DNA from: Sporomusa silvacetica DSM 10669
Lineage (GTDB): Bacteria > Bacillota > Negativicutes > Sporomusales > Sporomusaceae
DNA: 64,000 nt
Direction of reading: 5' to 3'
NCBI RefSeq assembly: GCF_002257705.1
Contig: NZ_LSLK01000102.1
Coordinates: 4,104 to 68,103, forward strand
A model generated the notes under the pieces. The model was not told where the DNA came from, did not search any database, and saw nothing but the letters and a program-made list of their open reading frames with translations. The translations under genes were made by a program, and so were the position numbers. Positions within the stretch are counted from its first letter, which is position 1; every line of letters starts with the position of its first letter. Positions 34,230 through 43,010 of this stretch are shown piece by piece.

Positions 34230-34296
34230 TTTTGTAGAGGCATAGTGAGTGCTAAAGCGCGATTTTGCTTATTTTACATACGAAGAGGGGATATAA

Positions 34297-34623
34297 ATGG
34301 ACATTAAGTCAGCGGGCGATGTGAAAATACCGGTGATTATACCCCGGGTAGATGCACATACCGCCAAAGAAGTAGAAGCCAAACTAAATGAGTTACTGAG
34401 CGAAGGGAACAAAATGATGGTATGCGATTTCTCGCAAAATGATTATATCTCCAGTGCCGGTCTCCGGGTATTTTTGCAGATGCTGAAGATTATGCAAAAG
34501 TCGGGCGGAAAAATCGCTCTATGTTCTTTAAAACCACAGGTCAAAGAAGTTTTTGATATGGCTGGATTCAGCCAGTTGTTCCGTATTTTTGATACGGAGG
34601 AAGAAGCAGTAAAAGAATTGTAG
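34297..34623 (+). CDS. STAS-domain anti-sigma factor antagonist
   Basis: This 108-residue protein is a single STAS domain with the phosphorylatable serine region YISSAGLRVFL (S52/S53) and a C-terminal FDMAGFSQLF helix. Unphosphorylated it would bind an RsbW-type kinase and free a partner. The matching kinase (45966) and a SpoIIE-type phosphatase (38069) are encoded within 12 kb, and this gene shares an upstream block with the kinase unit. It is monocistronic with a terminator at 34627. Confidence 0.85.
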   Translation: MDIKSAGDVKIPVIIPRVDAHTAKEVEAKLNELLSEGNKMMVCDFSQNDYISSAGLRVFLQMLKIMQKSGGKIALCSLKPQVKEVFDMAGFSQLFRIFDTEEEAVKEL

Positions 34624-34626
34624 AAC

Positions 34627-34679
34627 AAAAAATAAGACCTGCTAAGCCTTCAACCAGGGTTTAGCAGGTCTTATTTTTA
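34627..34679. terminator. Terminator between convergent STAS and histidine kinase genes
   Basis: AAAATAAGACCTGCTAA pairs with TTAGCAGGTCTTATTTT around a short loop. A/T-rich flanks allow use in both directions. Confidence 0.8.
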
Positions 34680-34696
34680 TCTTGGATACGAGTCAA

Positions 34697-34780
34697 GACT
34701 TCCGCCTCTATAGGCGGCGTTAATTCAGGTGGAGTAGACTCTCCACCTGAATCCCCGATGTTTCAGCTATGCTGAAACGA
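34697..34780. repeat. Bipartite palindromic intergenic repeat, copy 2
   Basis: Hairpin one (34698-34720) has CCGCCTCTATAGGCGG. Hairpin two has perfect 12-bp arms at 34723-34734 and 34741-34752 (ATTCAGGTGGAG/CTCCACCTGAAT). A third small hairpin lies at 34760-34778. The first two correspond to the two hairpins of the repeat at 30011-30123. Confidence 0.55.
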
Positions 34781-34790
34781 GTTCACTGAA

Positions 34791-35966
34791 TTAGCAAGAT
34801 GGAGCCGCAAGCGGGAGAGAAAATGTAAAGGTAGTTCCTTCGTGCAGCTGGCTTTCAACCCAGATTTGGCCATTGTGAGCAGTTACAATTTCTTTAGCTA
34901 TGGCCAGTCCTAATCCAGAGCCACTGTGTTTGCTGCTATCGCGATGAGGACTTTGGTAATAGCGGTTAAAAACAAACGGCAGATCTTCGTCGGCAATGCC
35001 GTTGCCGGTATCCTGGACAAAAAACAAAGCAGCAATTTTCTCGGGGGCGCTTGGAAAGCGGCGAAAGCGAACTCCGATATAAATTGTTCCACCAGGCATG
35101 GTGTGGCGGATAGAATTGGTTAGAAGATTTGAAAATACCCGTTCAATTCGGTCAGGATCAGCATAAATGGTATCGTCTTTAGGGTATAACTGAGGTTCGG
35201 AGTCGGGTGAAATAAATTTGACTGACAGATTGGCATTTTGGGTATCTGTCTCATATTTTTCATAGATACTCTTGGCAAGATTGGTTGCCGAAATCGGCTG
35301 AATTTGAAGTGAGAGTTGACCTGACTCAAGCTGGTTGAGATCAAAAAGTTCTTGTATTAGCCGGTTAAGCTTGAGCACGCGGGCATGTATCAGATTTAGG
35401 TATTTTAGCTGATCTTCGGGCGTAGAAGCTATCCCATCAAGCAGCGTTTCCGTATAACCCTGAATGAGTGTAATAGGAGTCCGTAAATCATGGGATATAT
35501 CGGCAATTAAGTTGCGACGGGCGGCATGGCTACGTTCCAGGTCTACTGTGCGTTCCGTCACTAACATTTCTAATTGTGAATTTATATCTTTCAGATGTTC
35601 GTTTAGTAGATCATGTTCCTTGAGCATGATTTCTAACGCCTGGATTTTTTTAGCATCTTGCTGGGATGAGGATGGATTGTGAGCAGCTGTTACCTGACGA
35701 AGCCTGGCAGATTCTTGCTGAGCATGTGATTTATATGGAAAGGAAAACTCAAGCGTGCCTTTGCTGGATTCTATGACTCCGGTATACAGGTGTCTGGCCA
35801 GATTGTACAGTATCCGGGTAAAGAATAGTCCGGTGATTAGTATGCCAGCCATAAAGGCTGTAAGCCAATAATATCCTGTCCACACGCTCCAAATGCCTAG
35901 TACCACCAGCGCAGTAATAGCGATAGTAACAAACACAAATCGTGAAGATGTGATTGTTTCGTTCAT
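34791..35966 (-). CDS. Sensor histidine kinase
   Basis: This 391-residue kinase has two N-terminal membrane spans (about 10-30 and 33-55) and a cytoplasmic coiled-coil region. The phosphoacceptor box is ISHDLRTPITLIQGY, followed by an HATPase domain (NLLTNSIRHT, DTGNGIADEDL, GSGLGLAIA). There is almost no extracellular loop, so the signal is probably membrane or cytoplasmic. It is the last gene of a reverse-strand operon with a patatin gene and its likely partner regulator at 36960-37670. Confidence 0.88.
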   Translation of the reverse strand: MNETITSSRFVFVTIAITALVVLGIWSVWTGYYWLTAFMAGILITGLFFTRILYNLARHLYTGVIESSKGTLEFSFPYKSHAQQESARLRQVTAAHNPSSSQQDAKKIQALEIMLKEHDLLNEHLKDINSQLEMLVTERTVDLERSHAARRNLIADISHDLRTPITLIQGYTETLLDGIASTPEDQLKYLNLIHARVLKLNRLIQELFDLNQLESGQLSLQIQPISATNLAKSIYEKYETDTQNANLSVKFISPDSEPQLYPKDDTIYADPDRIERVFSNLLTNSIRHTMPGGTIYIGVRFRRFPSAPEKIAALFFVQDTGNGIADEDLPFVFNRYYQSPHRDSSKHSGSGLGLAIAKEIVTAHNGQIWVESQLHEGTTFTFSLPLAAPSC

Positions 35967-36022
35967 GATTAATCACCACCACACTCGAATTTATCTACAG
36001 GGATGGAAAGAGAGCTTATTTT

Positions 36023-36907
36023 TCAATCAACAGGGACAGTAAAACTTTCGAGGGCACCCAAAATTTCGTTTTTGCGGGAACGAACGGCTTCCCGGCCGGT
36101 CGCAATGATGTCCGCTAGTCCTTCATCGGAAAAGAACTCTGCAGTGTACCCAAAATGAACATTGATTAAAATCATTTCATGGTGATGCAGAGAAATTGCG
36201 AGAGCTGTTTGACTTCGTTCACCAGTGGTCAGAATCTTGTTAATAAATTGCCAATAGTGATCGAAAAAGTGAGCTGGTTCTTGTTTGGGATGGTTGTCAA
36301 ATGACATAGCAATGATAATATCCATATTATGTCGTACTGCTTCCATAACTGGAAGCGAAGAAATATAGGAACCGTCCACAAGCAGCTGGTTATTGACTGC
36401 AAGGGGCGGTAAGAAAGGAAATTGAGCAGTTGTAGCGTACACAGCATTGGCTGCCTGGCCCCGATTTAGTGCTATTCCCAGTCCTGAACGAATATCTGTT
36501 GTTTGTAATATCGTACGCGGGTGAAACTCTTCCAGACGCTGTTCTTTAAAAATTTTTTTGCAAACCGATAACAATCTGTGGGGCCGTAAAATGGCAGTTG
36601 TAGGACTAAATTGGCCAAAAGGCAACCCGAGAATATCTAAAATTGTACGATAGTCTAGGCGGGAGAATAGCTTGGGGTTCCAAAACTCCCGGCCACAGGA
36701 TTTCATCTCATCTGGTGTGAAACCAGCTCCGCGTAGTGCCGCCATAATTCCGCCGCCACTACACCCGACTAATAAATCGATGGGCAGGTTGGCTTCGTCC
36801 AAGAATTCAAATAAACCGATTGCGGCCAATGCCCGCCAGCCGCCTCCCCCTAAAACAACGCCAATTTTTGGGCTTCGGTTAGCTAAATGTTGGTTTGGAT
36901 CTGTCAT
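36023..36907 (-). CDS. Patatin-like phospholipase
   Basis: This protein of about 294 residues has the oxyanion motif GGGGWRA, nucleophile GCSGG (G-x-S-x-G) and a later VDGS with the catalytic Asp. It is a predicted lipid acyl hydrolase of the RssA/YlbK-like bacterial group. ATG at 36907 has AGGTGG upstream; an ATG at 36928 lacks one. It is sandwiched between a response regulator and a histidine kinase gene, suggesting membrane-lipid sensing or turnover linked to that system. Confidence 0.82.
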   Translation of the reverse strand: MTDPNQHLANRSPKIGVVLGGGGWRALAAIGLFEFLDEANLPIDLLVGCSGGGIMAALRGAGFTPDEMKSCGREFWNPKLFSRLDYRTILDILGLPFGQFSPTTAILRPHRLLSVCKKIFKEQRLEEFHPRTILQTTDIRSGLGIALNRGQAANAVYATTAQFPFLPPLAVNNQLLVDGSYISSLPVMEAVRHNMDIIIAMSFDNHPKQEPAHFFDHYWQFINKILTTGERSQTALAISLHHHEMILINVHFGYTAEFFSDEGLADIIATGREAVRSRKNEILGALESFTVPVD

Positions 36908-36959
36908 AGTCAATACCACCACCTGCAATTAGTGATTACCAGTGCTATTATTAATAGTT

Positions 36960-37670
36960 TTATAAAGCATGGTTAAAGCGGTACCCGGCACCGCGTACGG
37001 TAAGAATATACTCTTTGCTATCAGGAAATTTTTCTAATTTTCTGCGCAGATTGCTGATATGAACCATTACTGTTCGGACATCATCTAACCCTTGTGTGTG
37101 CCAGACTAGCTCATAAAGCTGCTCAGAGCTGAAAACCCGGTGTCGGTTTTGCACAAGCAGGCACAATAGCTTAAACTCGGTAGTGGAAAGGGGTACTTCT
37201 GTATTTCGAATCCGGACGCTATGGGCTGGCAGGTCAATCACTAGATCGGCAAAACACAGTTGCTGTTGATTTTCTGCAGCAACAGAAGGGGTGGTGGTTG
37301 CTCGTTTACGACGTAAGCGGGCTTCCACCCGTGCCGTAAGTTCACTCGGGCTGAAAGGTTTGGTCACATAATCATCACCAAGATGTAAGCCTTGTACAAT
37401 GGTTTCCTCTTCGTTCCGGCAGCTAAGAAATATCACCGGGATATCACTCAAGCCAAGGTCGGCAAGTTTGGCAGTGACCTGGAACCCGCTTATATCGGGT
37501 AGAACGATATCTAGGACGATCAGGTCTGGTCGCTTGTGGACAGCTAAATTAATGGCCATCTCACCAGTGGTTGCCCGGAAAACCTGATAGCCTGCTTTAT
37601 TTAGGTATAGTTCAATAATATCAATGATTTCTGTTTCATCATCTACGACTAGAATGTTGGCTAAGGCCAA
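36960..37670 (-). CDS. OmpR/PhoB-family response regulator
   Basis: This protein of about 236 residues has a receiver domain (ILVVDDE, phosphoacceptor Asp in VLDIVLPD, Lys in VTKPF) and a winged-helix DNA-binding domain with VMVHISNLRRKLE. The start is read as TTG 37670, eight bases after AAGGAGG. Longer starts have no ribosome-binding site. It is first in the operon with the patatin and kinase genes. A possible autoregulatory site lies at 37763. Confidence 0.88.
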   Translation of the reverse strand: MALANILVVDDETEIIDIIELYLNKAGYQVFRATTGEMAINLAVHKRPDLIVLDIVLPDISGFQVTAKLADLGLSDIPVIFLSCRNEEETIVQGLHLGDDYVTKPFSPSELTARVEARLRRKRATTTPSVAAENQQQLCFADLVIDLPAHSVRIRNTEVPLSTTEFKLLCLLVQNRHRVFSSEQLYELVWHTQGLDDVRTVMVHISNLRRKLEKFPDSKEYILTVRGAGYRFNHAL

Positions 37671-37762
37671 GCCCCACACCTCCTTGCTTAGTAGTGATTT
37701 CTGCGTGAGGAAGAATAATCCTCCCAATTTATTACATAAAATGAGCGAACTTGGAGTAAATT

Positions 37763-37777
37763 TTAAGAAATCTTAAG
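37763..37777. promoter_or_regulatory. TTAAG tandem repeat, possible OmpR-type binding site
   Basis: TTAAG occurs at 37763-37767 and 37773-37777, exactly one helical turn apart. Many PhoB/PhoP-like regulators bind such direct repeats. It lies about 95 bp before the response-regulator start. The rest of 37671-38068 is an AT-rich divergent intergenic region with no gene. Confidence 0.3.
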
Positions 37778-38068
37778 GTTTGGACGTTGACAGGGTGATA
37801 TAATGGAAATAGATGTTAAAATTTGTGGTTGACTGGGAGGCCGTTTATGTGCAAAATGGAATATATTAACCATTATTGCATATAAGAGTGTATTTCTTTT
37901 TATCTAAATGGATTTTCATACATGTTTTTTCGTATTTTCATGCAGCTGATTTTATTTTAAAACAGACTCTAACAGGAGAGTTGTAAATATATGCTGAATA
38001 TTGTAAGTTAATAACAGAATTATGAGGTGGTTATGTAATATGGATATCAAAAGCAGTAAGGGGGTAGT

Positions 38069-39454
38069 GTGGTGCAATCGGGTATAGAGAGCAGTATTCA
38101 ACTATTTGAGACGACTTGTGTCATGGTGGTGCTGGCGTATCTTCTGACCAGAACCAGCCTGAGCCGATTGTTGGTAGAGAGGCGCACTAAATATGGCTCC
38201 CTGATCCTCATCGCCATATTTAGTATTTTTTCGCTCTACGGGGCGTACAAGAATATTCCGATTAACGGTGGCTTTATCAGTACCCGCAGCTTAGGCTCGC
38301 TGGCGGCCGGATTGCTAGCAGGGCCCTGGATCGGATTGGGATCCAGCGTAGCGGGCGCGGTTCACCGTTTTTTGTTGGGGGGCTTTACTGTTGTGTCGGG
38401 TACCTTGTATGCTCTGTTGGCAGGGTTAGCCGGCGGCCTATTTTACCAGTGGAAAAAGGGCCGCCGTGTCACTGCCGCTGAAGCCGCGGCAGTGACTGCG
38501 GCGTACGAGATCTTTGCTGCCGCGATGACGCTGGCATTGGCACCAGAGTATGAAAAAGCCTTCCAATTAGTCTCACGCGGTTTTTTTGCTATGACAGCTA
38601 TCAAATGCATTGGAGTATCGCTGTTCATCTTTATCATCAATAATTTCCGGGATGAGCAAGCCACCCGCGAGCTGAAAGAGAAAATGGACAGTGAACTACA
38701 AGTAGCCCGCGATATTCAGATGAGCATCGTACCAAAATTGTTCCCGCCTTTTCCCAACTCCAACGAGTTTGACCTGTACGCTTTTTTGGAGCCGGCTAAG
38801 GCCGTAGGCGGTGACTTTTACGATTTTTTCTTCATCGATGATGAATATCTGTGTGTGGTCGTGGGGGATGTGTCGGGGAAAGGGGTGCCCGCCTCCTTGT
38901 TCATGGCTGTAGCGTTGACGCTGATCCGGGCCAGAGGCGTTGCAGAAACATCTCCGTCGGCCTTACTCAGTGGTGTAAACAATGAACTGTGCCGCGGCAA
39001 TGAAGCTTCCATGTTCGCCACCGTTTTCTGCGGCATTCTTCACATCCCCACGGGCCGCATGGTGTATGCTAACGGTGGACACAACATCCCGTATCTGTAT
39101 CGACAGGAGGGAGGCACGGTAGAAACACTGGCTTCTGTCAAAGGTATCGCTCTGGGGGTGATGGAGGATATGGTCTATGACTGTCAAGAGACCACGCTGG
39201 CATCCGGTGATGTTCTTATCATGTATACTGACGGTATCAATGAGGCGATGAATACCAGGTATGAACAGTTCGGTAATGACCGCCTGCAACAGGCGATCCT
39301 GGATGCACCCGCACATTCAGTACGGGCTGTGGCGGCAGCCATTTTGGACAACGTCAAGAACCATACGGCCGGTGCCGAGCAGTCTGACGATATCACGTTG
39401 ATGACTGTGTATTATAAGGGCTCACAGGCTACTGAGGGAGACAAAGCAAAATGA
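38069..39454 (+). CDS. Membrane-bound SpoIIE-type PP2C phosphatase with 5TM-LYT-like sensor
   Basis: This 461-residue protein has about five or six N-terminal membrane spans with the NGGFISTRSLGS and GAVHRFLLGG motifs typical of 5TMR-LYT receptor domains. A coiled stretch (ELQVARDIQMSIVPKLFPP) follows. The C-terminal SpoIIE phosphatase domain shows AVGGDFYDFF, GDVSGKGVPASLFMA, YTDGINEA and SDDITLM. It should dephosphorylate a STAS antagonist, such as the protein from 34297, in response to a ligand or membrane signal. GTG starts at 38069 or 38072 follow AAGGGGG. The next gene overlaps by 4 bp. Confidence 0.85.
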   Translation: MVQSGIESSIQLFETTCVMVVLAYLLTRTSLSRLLVERRTKYGSLILIAIFSIFSLYGAYKNIPINGGFISTRSLGSLAAGLLAGPWIGLGSSVAGAVHRFLLGGFTVVSGTLYALLAGLAGGLFYQWKKGRRVTAAEAAAVTAAYEIFAAAMTLALAPEYEKAFQLVSRGFFAMTAIKCIGVSLFIFIINNFRDEQATRELKEKMDSELQVARDIQMSIVPKLFPPFPNSNEFDLYAFLEPAKAVGGDFYDFFFIDDEYLCVVVGDVSGKGVPASLFMAVALTLIRARGVAETSPSALLSGVNNELCRGNEASMFATVFCGILHIPTGRMVYANGGHNIPYLYRQEGGTVETLASVKGIALGVMEDMVYDCQETTLASGDVLIMYTDGINEAMNTRYEQFGNDRLQQAILDAPAHSVRAVAAAILDNVKNHTAGAEQSDDITLMTVYYKGSQATEGDKAK

Positions 39455-40614
39455 CTAAAGTCCGGCTCTGCTTAAAACTGGCAGCTGGCTGTCTGCTGCT
39501 GCTATGGCTGACAGTGGCTGCCGGTTCAGCCGGTCAATGGCAAAGGGACTACCATCCCAGCCCCAAAGCACAAGGCGGTAAATACCGCATAGCCTATTGC
39601 GAGACAGAGTCCTTTCCCAACTATGCATCAACCTTGTATAACTTGGTGCAGGGGCTGGCCAAACTGGGATGGGTTACAGGAGTCGAAGCTTTACCGTATA
39701 CGCCCGGCCAAAAGGACACCCAGGCCATGTGGGAATGGCTGGCTACCCATAATACAGGACCGTATATTGAATTTGTGGCTAATGGCTATTATACCTATCA
39801 AGCTGACCCCAGCACCCGTATTGCGGTACGGCAAGCAATTTTATCCCGCCTTAGTCACAATTCGGATATTGATATTATGTTAGCGATGGGAACATGGCCG
39901 GGGCAGGATTTGGCTACTGATGCTCACCATGTGCCGACATTAATTTTTTCCACCAGTAATGCTGTCAGGTCCGGAATTGTTGCTTCAGATAGCGATTCCG
40001 GACGCGACCATATCTGGGCGCATATGGATTCCAACCGTTACCGGCGACAGCTTGAGGTATTCCATGATATTTTTGGTTTCAAGCGGCTTGGTATCGTCTA
40101 TGAAGATACTGTGATGGGGCGCAGTGTGGCTGCCCTCGAAGATGTAAATGCAGTAGCGCAAGAACGGGGCTTTGCAGTTGTATGGCGCCATGTGGATGAC
40201 AGAACCCGTCAGGGTGATCCCAATTTGTATGTCCGGCAGGCACTGGCAGCTCACCGCGAGTTGGCGGGCGAAGTGGATGCCATGTACTTGACACAATATT
40301 CCCATCGTTCTCCCGATATGCTGCCTGAACTGCTCCAACCATTCTATGACCAAAAAATTCCCGTGTTTGCCCAGCAATGGGGAAATGAGGGTGTCAATGG
40401 AGCCTTGCTGAGTGTATCGACAATGGACTTCAGCGGTATCGGACACTTCGGTGCAGAGGTTATCATCCGTACGCTGCAGGGAGAAAAGCCCCGCAGCATA
40501 CCGCAGGTTTTTGAGAGAACGCCGCTTATCGTGTTAAACCTGAAGGTGGCGGCCCAGATTGGCTGGACTGTACCGGTAGACATCATCCTGTCTGCCGATG
40601 ATGTCTACCGCTAA
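39451..40614 (+). CDS. ABC-type solute-binding protein (TrpX/PF04392-like), no ABC partner
   Basis: This 387-residue protein has an N-terminal signal or anchor (about residues 8-25) and a two-lobed periplasmic-type binding fold (IAYCETESFPNY, IDIMLAMGTWPG, GIVYEDT, LSVSTMDFSGIG). The family usually works with an ABC permease and ATPase, but neither is present. Here it lies, overlapping by 4 bp, between a sensor phosphatase and a sensor-MFS protein, so it may present a ligand to a sensor domain instead. Confidence 0.75.
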   Translation: MTKVRLCLKLAAGCLLLLWLTVAAGSAGQWQRDYHPSPKAQGGKYRIAYCETESFPNYASTLYNLVQGLAKLGWVTGVEALPYTPGQKDTQAMWEWLATHNTGPYIEFVANGYYTYQADPSTRIAVRQAILSRLSHNSDIDIMLAMGTWPGQDLATDAHHVPTLIFSTSNAVRSGIVASDSDSGRDHIWAHMDSNRYRRQLEVFHDIFGFKRLGIVYEDTVMGRSVAALEDVNAVAQERGFAVVWRHVDDRTRQGDPNLYVRQALAAHRELAGEVDAMYLTQYSHRSPDMLPELLQPFYDQKIPVFAQQWGNEGVNGALLSVSTMDFSGIGHFGAEVIIRTLQGEKPRSIPQVFERTPLIVLNLKVAAQIGWTVPVDIILSADDVYR

Positions 40615-40653
40615 GATATCCGTATGGGGGACATACAGAGAAAGGAGGCTGAT

Positions 40654-43005
40654 ATGGTGAGCAAAAGACGGGGCTGGCCGTTGTATCTCACGGCCGGAGT
40701 GCTGCTGCTGGTCATGGTGGCGATGAATCTGTGGCTCAATGCAGCCTCTTTCAAGAAACACTATGCTGATTCACTGGCGGCCAGTTATGCTGCAGCCGCT
40801 GCGCGCAGTCAGCTCAACATCGAATATGCAGTGAAATACGGCAAACAGTTAGTAAACTTTTATGGCATGCCGGAACTTCTGGCCAGTGTACAGCAGGCGG
40901 CACCGGGAGTAGATAATGTCCGGATACTATTGCCAGACGGAACGATTGCTTGGCAGTTGCAAAAGGAAGAGAACGATCTGGCAGCATCCACGCCGGCAGT
41001 CGGGATGCAGGCTGGCAGTGCCGGGTATAAGCTGGTGCGGCAAGGCAGTGCTTATCACTGTCTCTTGCCTCTGAGGAACAAAGACGGACAGTTGATCGGA
41101 TCAATGGACATTCTGTTTCCAGAAAAGATGGTCGAAGGCCAAGTCACCGCTTTTCTGCAGCAGAGTGTACTTGGTGCGGCTGCGGCAACTGCCGCAGGTT
41201 TACTGGCTTTGCTGGTATTCTTTTTGACGGTGCCGATCTATGATGCTACTGGACAGCTGCGCCGCAAAGTTTTCCTAAGCCTTGCTCTGGCAGCACTGTC
41301 AGTTCCTCAACTGGCATTTGGTTATCATAACCTGTCCGTCCAGCAAGAAGCTTACCGTCAAACGGCCGTCAACAATACCCACATCGCTGCTCAGGCGGTC
41401 ATAGCTGATCTGCATTTCATCCTAGATAAAACCGGCGGCTATTCTCAAGTCAGCGGCCTGGATGCCTGGCTGGGGAAAACGGTCCGACTCGTACCGGAAC
41501 TATCTAATCTGGCCATCGTCGACGATGGGAGAGTGGTCGCTACCGCTAAACAGGAACCACTTCTGGCAAGTGGTGTACCATCACCTGACTGGGATTATCG
41601 TATGCCTGTGAACGCCGGTCCAGGACATAGCGAGATCGTCGTGTCTTTGGCCGCCAATTACATCGAAGAGCAGGTCATGGCCATCGCTTTCGACGGACTG
41701 ACGATGACGCTGGTTTCCTGTTTTTTTGCCGTCGAAATTTTGTTACTGCTGCTGATGGTTCAGGCTCGGAGGGCCGGCCCAGCCAACGCTGATTATAGTG
41801 CCACCAATATCCGGGTTATCCGTCCCTTAGCCTTCCTGTTTTATCTGTCCTACTTCATTACGATCATCTTGATACCTTTGCGTATGAATCAGATCGCCTA
41901 TCCCGTAGCTGGTTTGCCCCTGGAACTGATCCTGGGTCTGCCCATCTCGGCCGAATTCATTACATCGGCGCTGGCAGCTTTCGCCGGGGGATTCATCATC
42001 GACCGCAAGGGCTGGAAACGTCTGATGTACGTCGGTTTGGCCGGTTTTTCCGCTGGCTCGCTCCTTTCCTGGCTGGCAGACAGTATGCTGTTGTTCATTG
42101 CAGCCAGAGCGGTGACAGGGGTAGGTTACGGCTGTGTGTGGCTGTCATTGCGGCGAGCCATGGCTGCCGAGGAGACACAGGAGCAGCAGGCTATGGGTTT
42201 TTCGGCTCTGAATGCGGGGCTCTACGCCGCCAATCTGTGCGGCTGTGCTTTTGGCGCTATACTGGCTGACCGTTTGGGGTATGCCGCAGTATTTATGCTG
42301 GCTGGCGTATTCAGTCTGCTAGCGGCGGCTGGAGCCAGGTTGCTGCTGGACCCTGCGGCGGGGCAGAAGATGCCTACAGGTTCGAGCGTTGCAGGAGCAG
42401 GCATGAAGGTAGCGGCGTTCTTTGCGGACCGGCAGGTAGCTGTATTTTTTCTGGGCATCATCATTCCGTCATCAGCCTGTATGGTGGGCTTCCTGCAATA
42501 TTTCCTGCCTCTGTACTTCAGTGCGTCGGGCCTGGCCATATCCAATGCAGGTCGGGCTTTTATGGTTTATGCCGTATGTATCGTGTATTTCGGGCCCTAC
42601 ATCACCAGATACACGGGCAAGATGAAACATCTGGGCCGTATTCTGGTGACCTCAACGTCAGTTGGTGCCCTGGGGATGTTCCTGTTCGCCGGCGGCTCGT
42701 CACTGTATGCCGCCTATGCTACGGTGCTGCTGCTGGGGTTATCGGACAGTGTGGGCCAGGCGGTGCGGAATGCATATTTTTTACAGCTACCGGCCACCAG
42801 ACAAATGGGGCAGGGTACAGCACTAGGTTTATTCAGTATGGTGTGGAAAGTGGGCCAGATGCTGGGCCCTCTATTCTTCGGCCTGCTGCTGCCGTGGGGA
42901 CCTTCGGCGACGCTATTGGCAGCCGGATTGGTTTATAGTGCGGCCATCATTATTTTTTGGCTGCATCAGCGGCAGAATCGGGAGTCACTGGCTATAGGGA
43001 GATGA
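40654..43005 (+). CDS. Sensor-MFS fusion protein
   Basis: This protein of about 783 residues has two parts. Residues 1 to about 370 have three membrane spans with two extracytoplasmic regions, each like a Cache/sensor segment (VDNVRILLPDGTIAWQL; LSNLAIVDDGRVVATA). From about 380 on there is a 12-span major facilitator (RKGWKRLMYVG, ARAVTGVGYGCVW). Start ATG 40654 follows AAGGAGG. MFS transporters with their own large sensory extension are unusual. It could be a transporter gated by a signal or a transporter-like receptor. Confidence 0.75.
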   Translation: MVSKRRGWPLYLTAGVLLLVMVAMNLWLNAASFKKHYADSLAASYAAAAARSQLNIEYAVKYGKQLVNFYGMPELLASVQQAAPGVDNVRILLPDGTIAWQLQKEENDLAASTPAVGMQAGSAGYKLVRQGSAYHCLLPLRNKDGQLIGSMDILFPEKMVEGQVTAFLQQSVLGAAAATAAGLLALLVFFLTVPIYDATGQLRRKVFLSLALAALSVPQLAFGYHNLSVQQEAYRQTAVNNTHIAAQAVIADLHFILDKTGGYSQVSGLDAWLGKTVRLVPELSNLAIVDDGRVVATAKQEPLLASGVPSPDWDYRMPVNAGPGHSEIVVSLAANYIEEQVMAIAFDGLTMTLVSCFFAVEILLLLLMVQARRAGPANADYSATNIRVIRPLAFLFYLSYFITIILIPLRMNQIAYPVAGLPLELILGLPISAEFITSALAAFAGGFIIDRKGWKRLMYVGLAGFSAGSLLSWLADSMLLFIAARAVTGVGYGCVWLSLRRAMAAEETQEQQAMGFSALNAGLYAANLCGCAFGAILADRLGYAAVFMLAGVFSLLAAAGARLLLDPAAGQKMPTGSSVAGAGMKVAAFFADRQVAVFFLGIIIPSSACMVGFLQYFLPLYFSASGLAISNAGRAFMVYAVCIVYFGPYITRYTGKMKHLGRILVTSTSVGALGMFLFAGGSSLYAAYATVLLLGLSDSVGQAVRNAYFLQLPATRQMGQGTALGLFSMVWKVGQMLGPLFFGLLLPWGPSATLLAAGLVYSAAIIIFWLHQRQNRESLAIGR

Positions 43006-43010
43006 GGTTG

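Noticed and set aside
37791..37804. TTGACA close to TATAAT near 37787-37804
   Set aside because: The spacing is about 6 nt, far too short for a vegetative promoter, and no good -35 box sits 16-18 nt upstream of the TATAAT.
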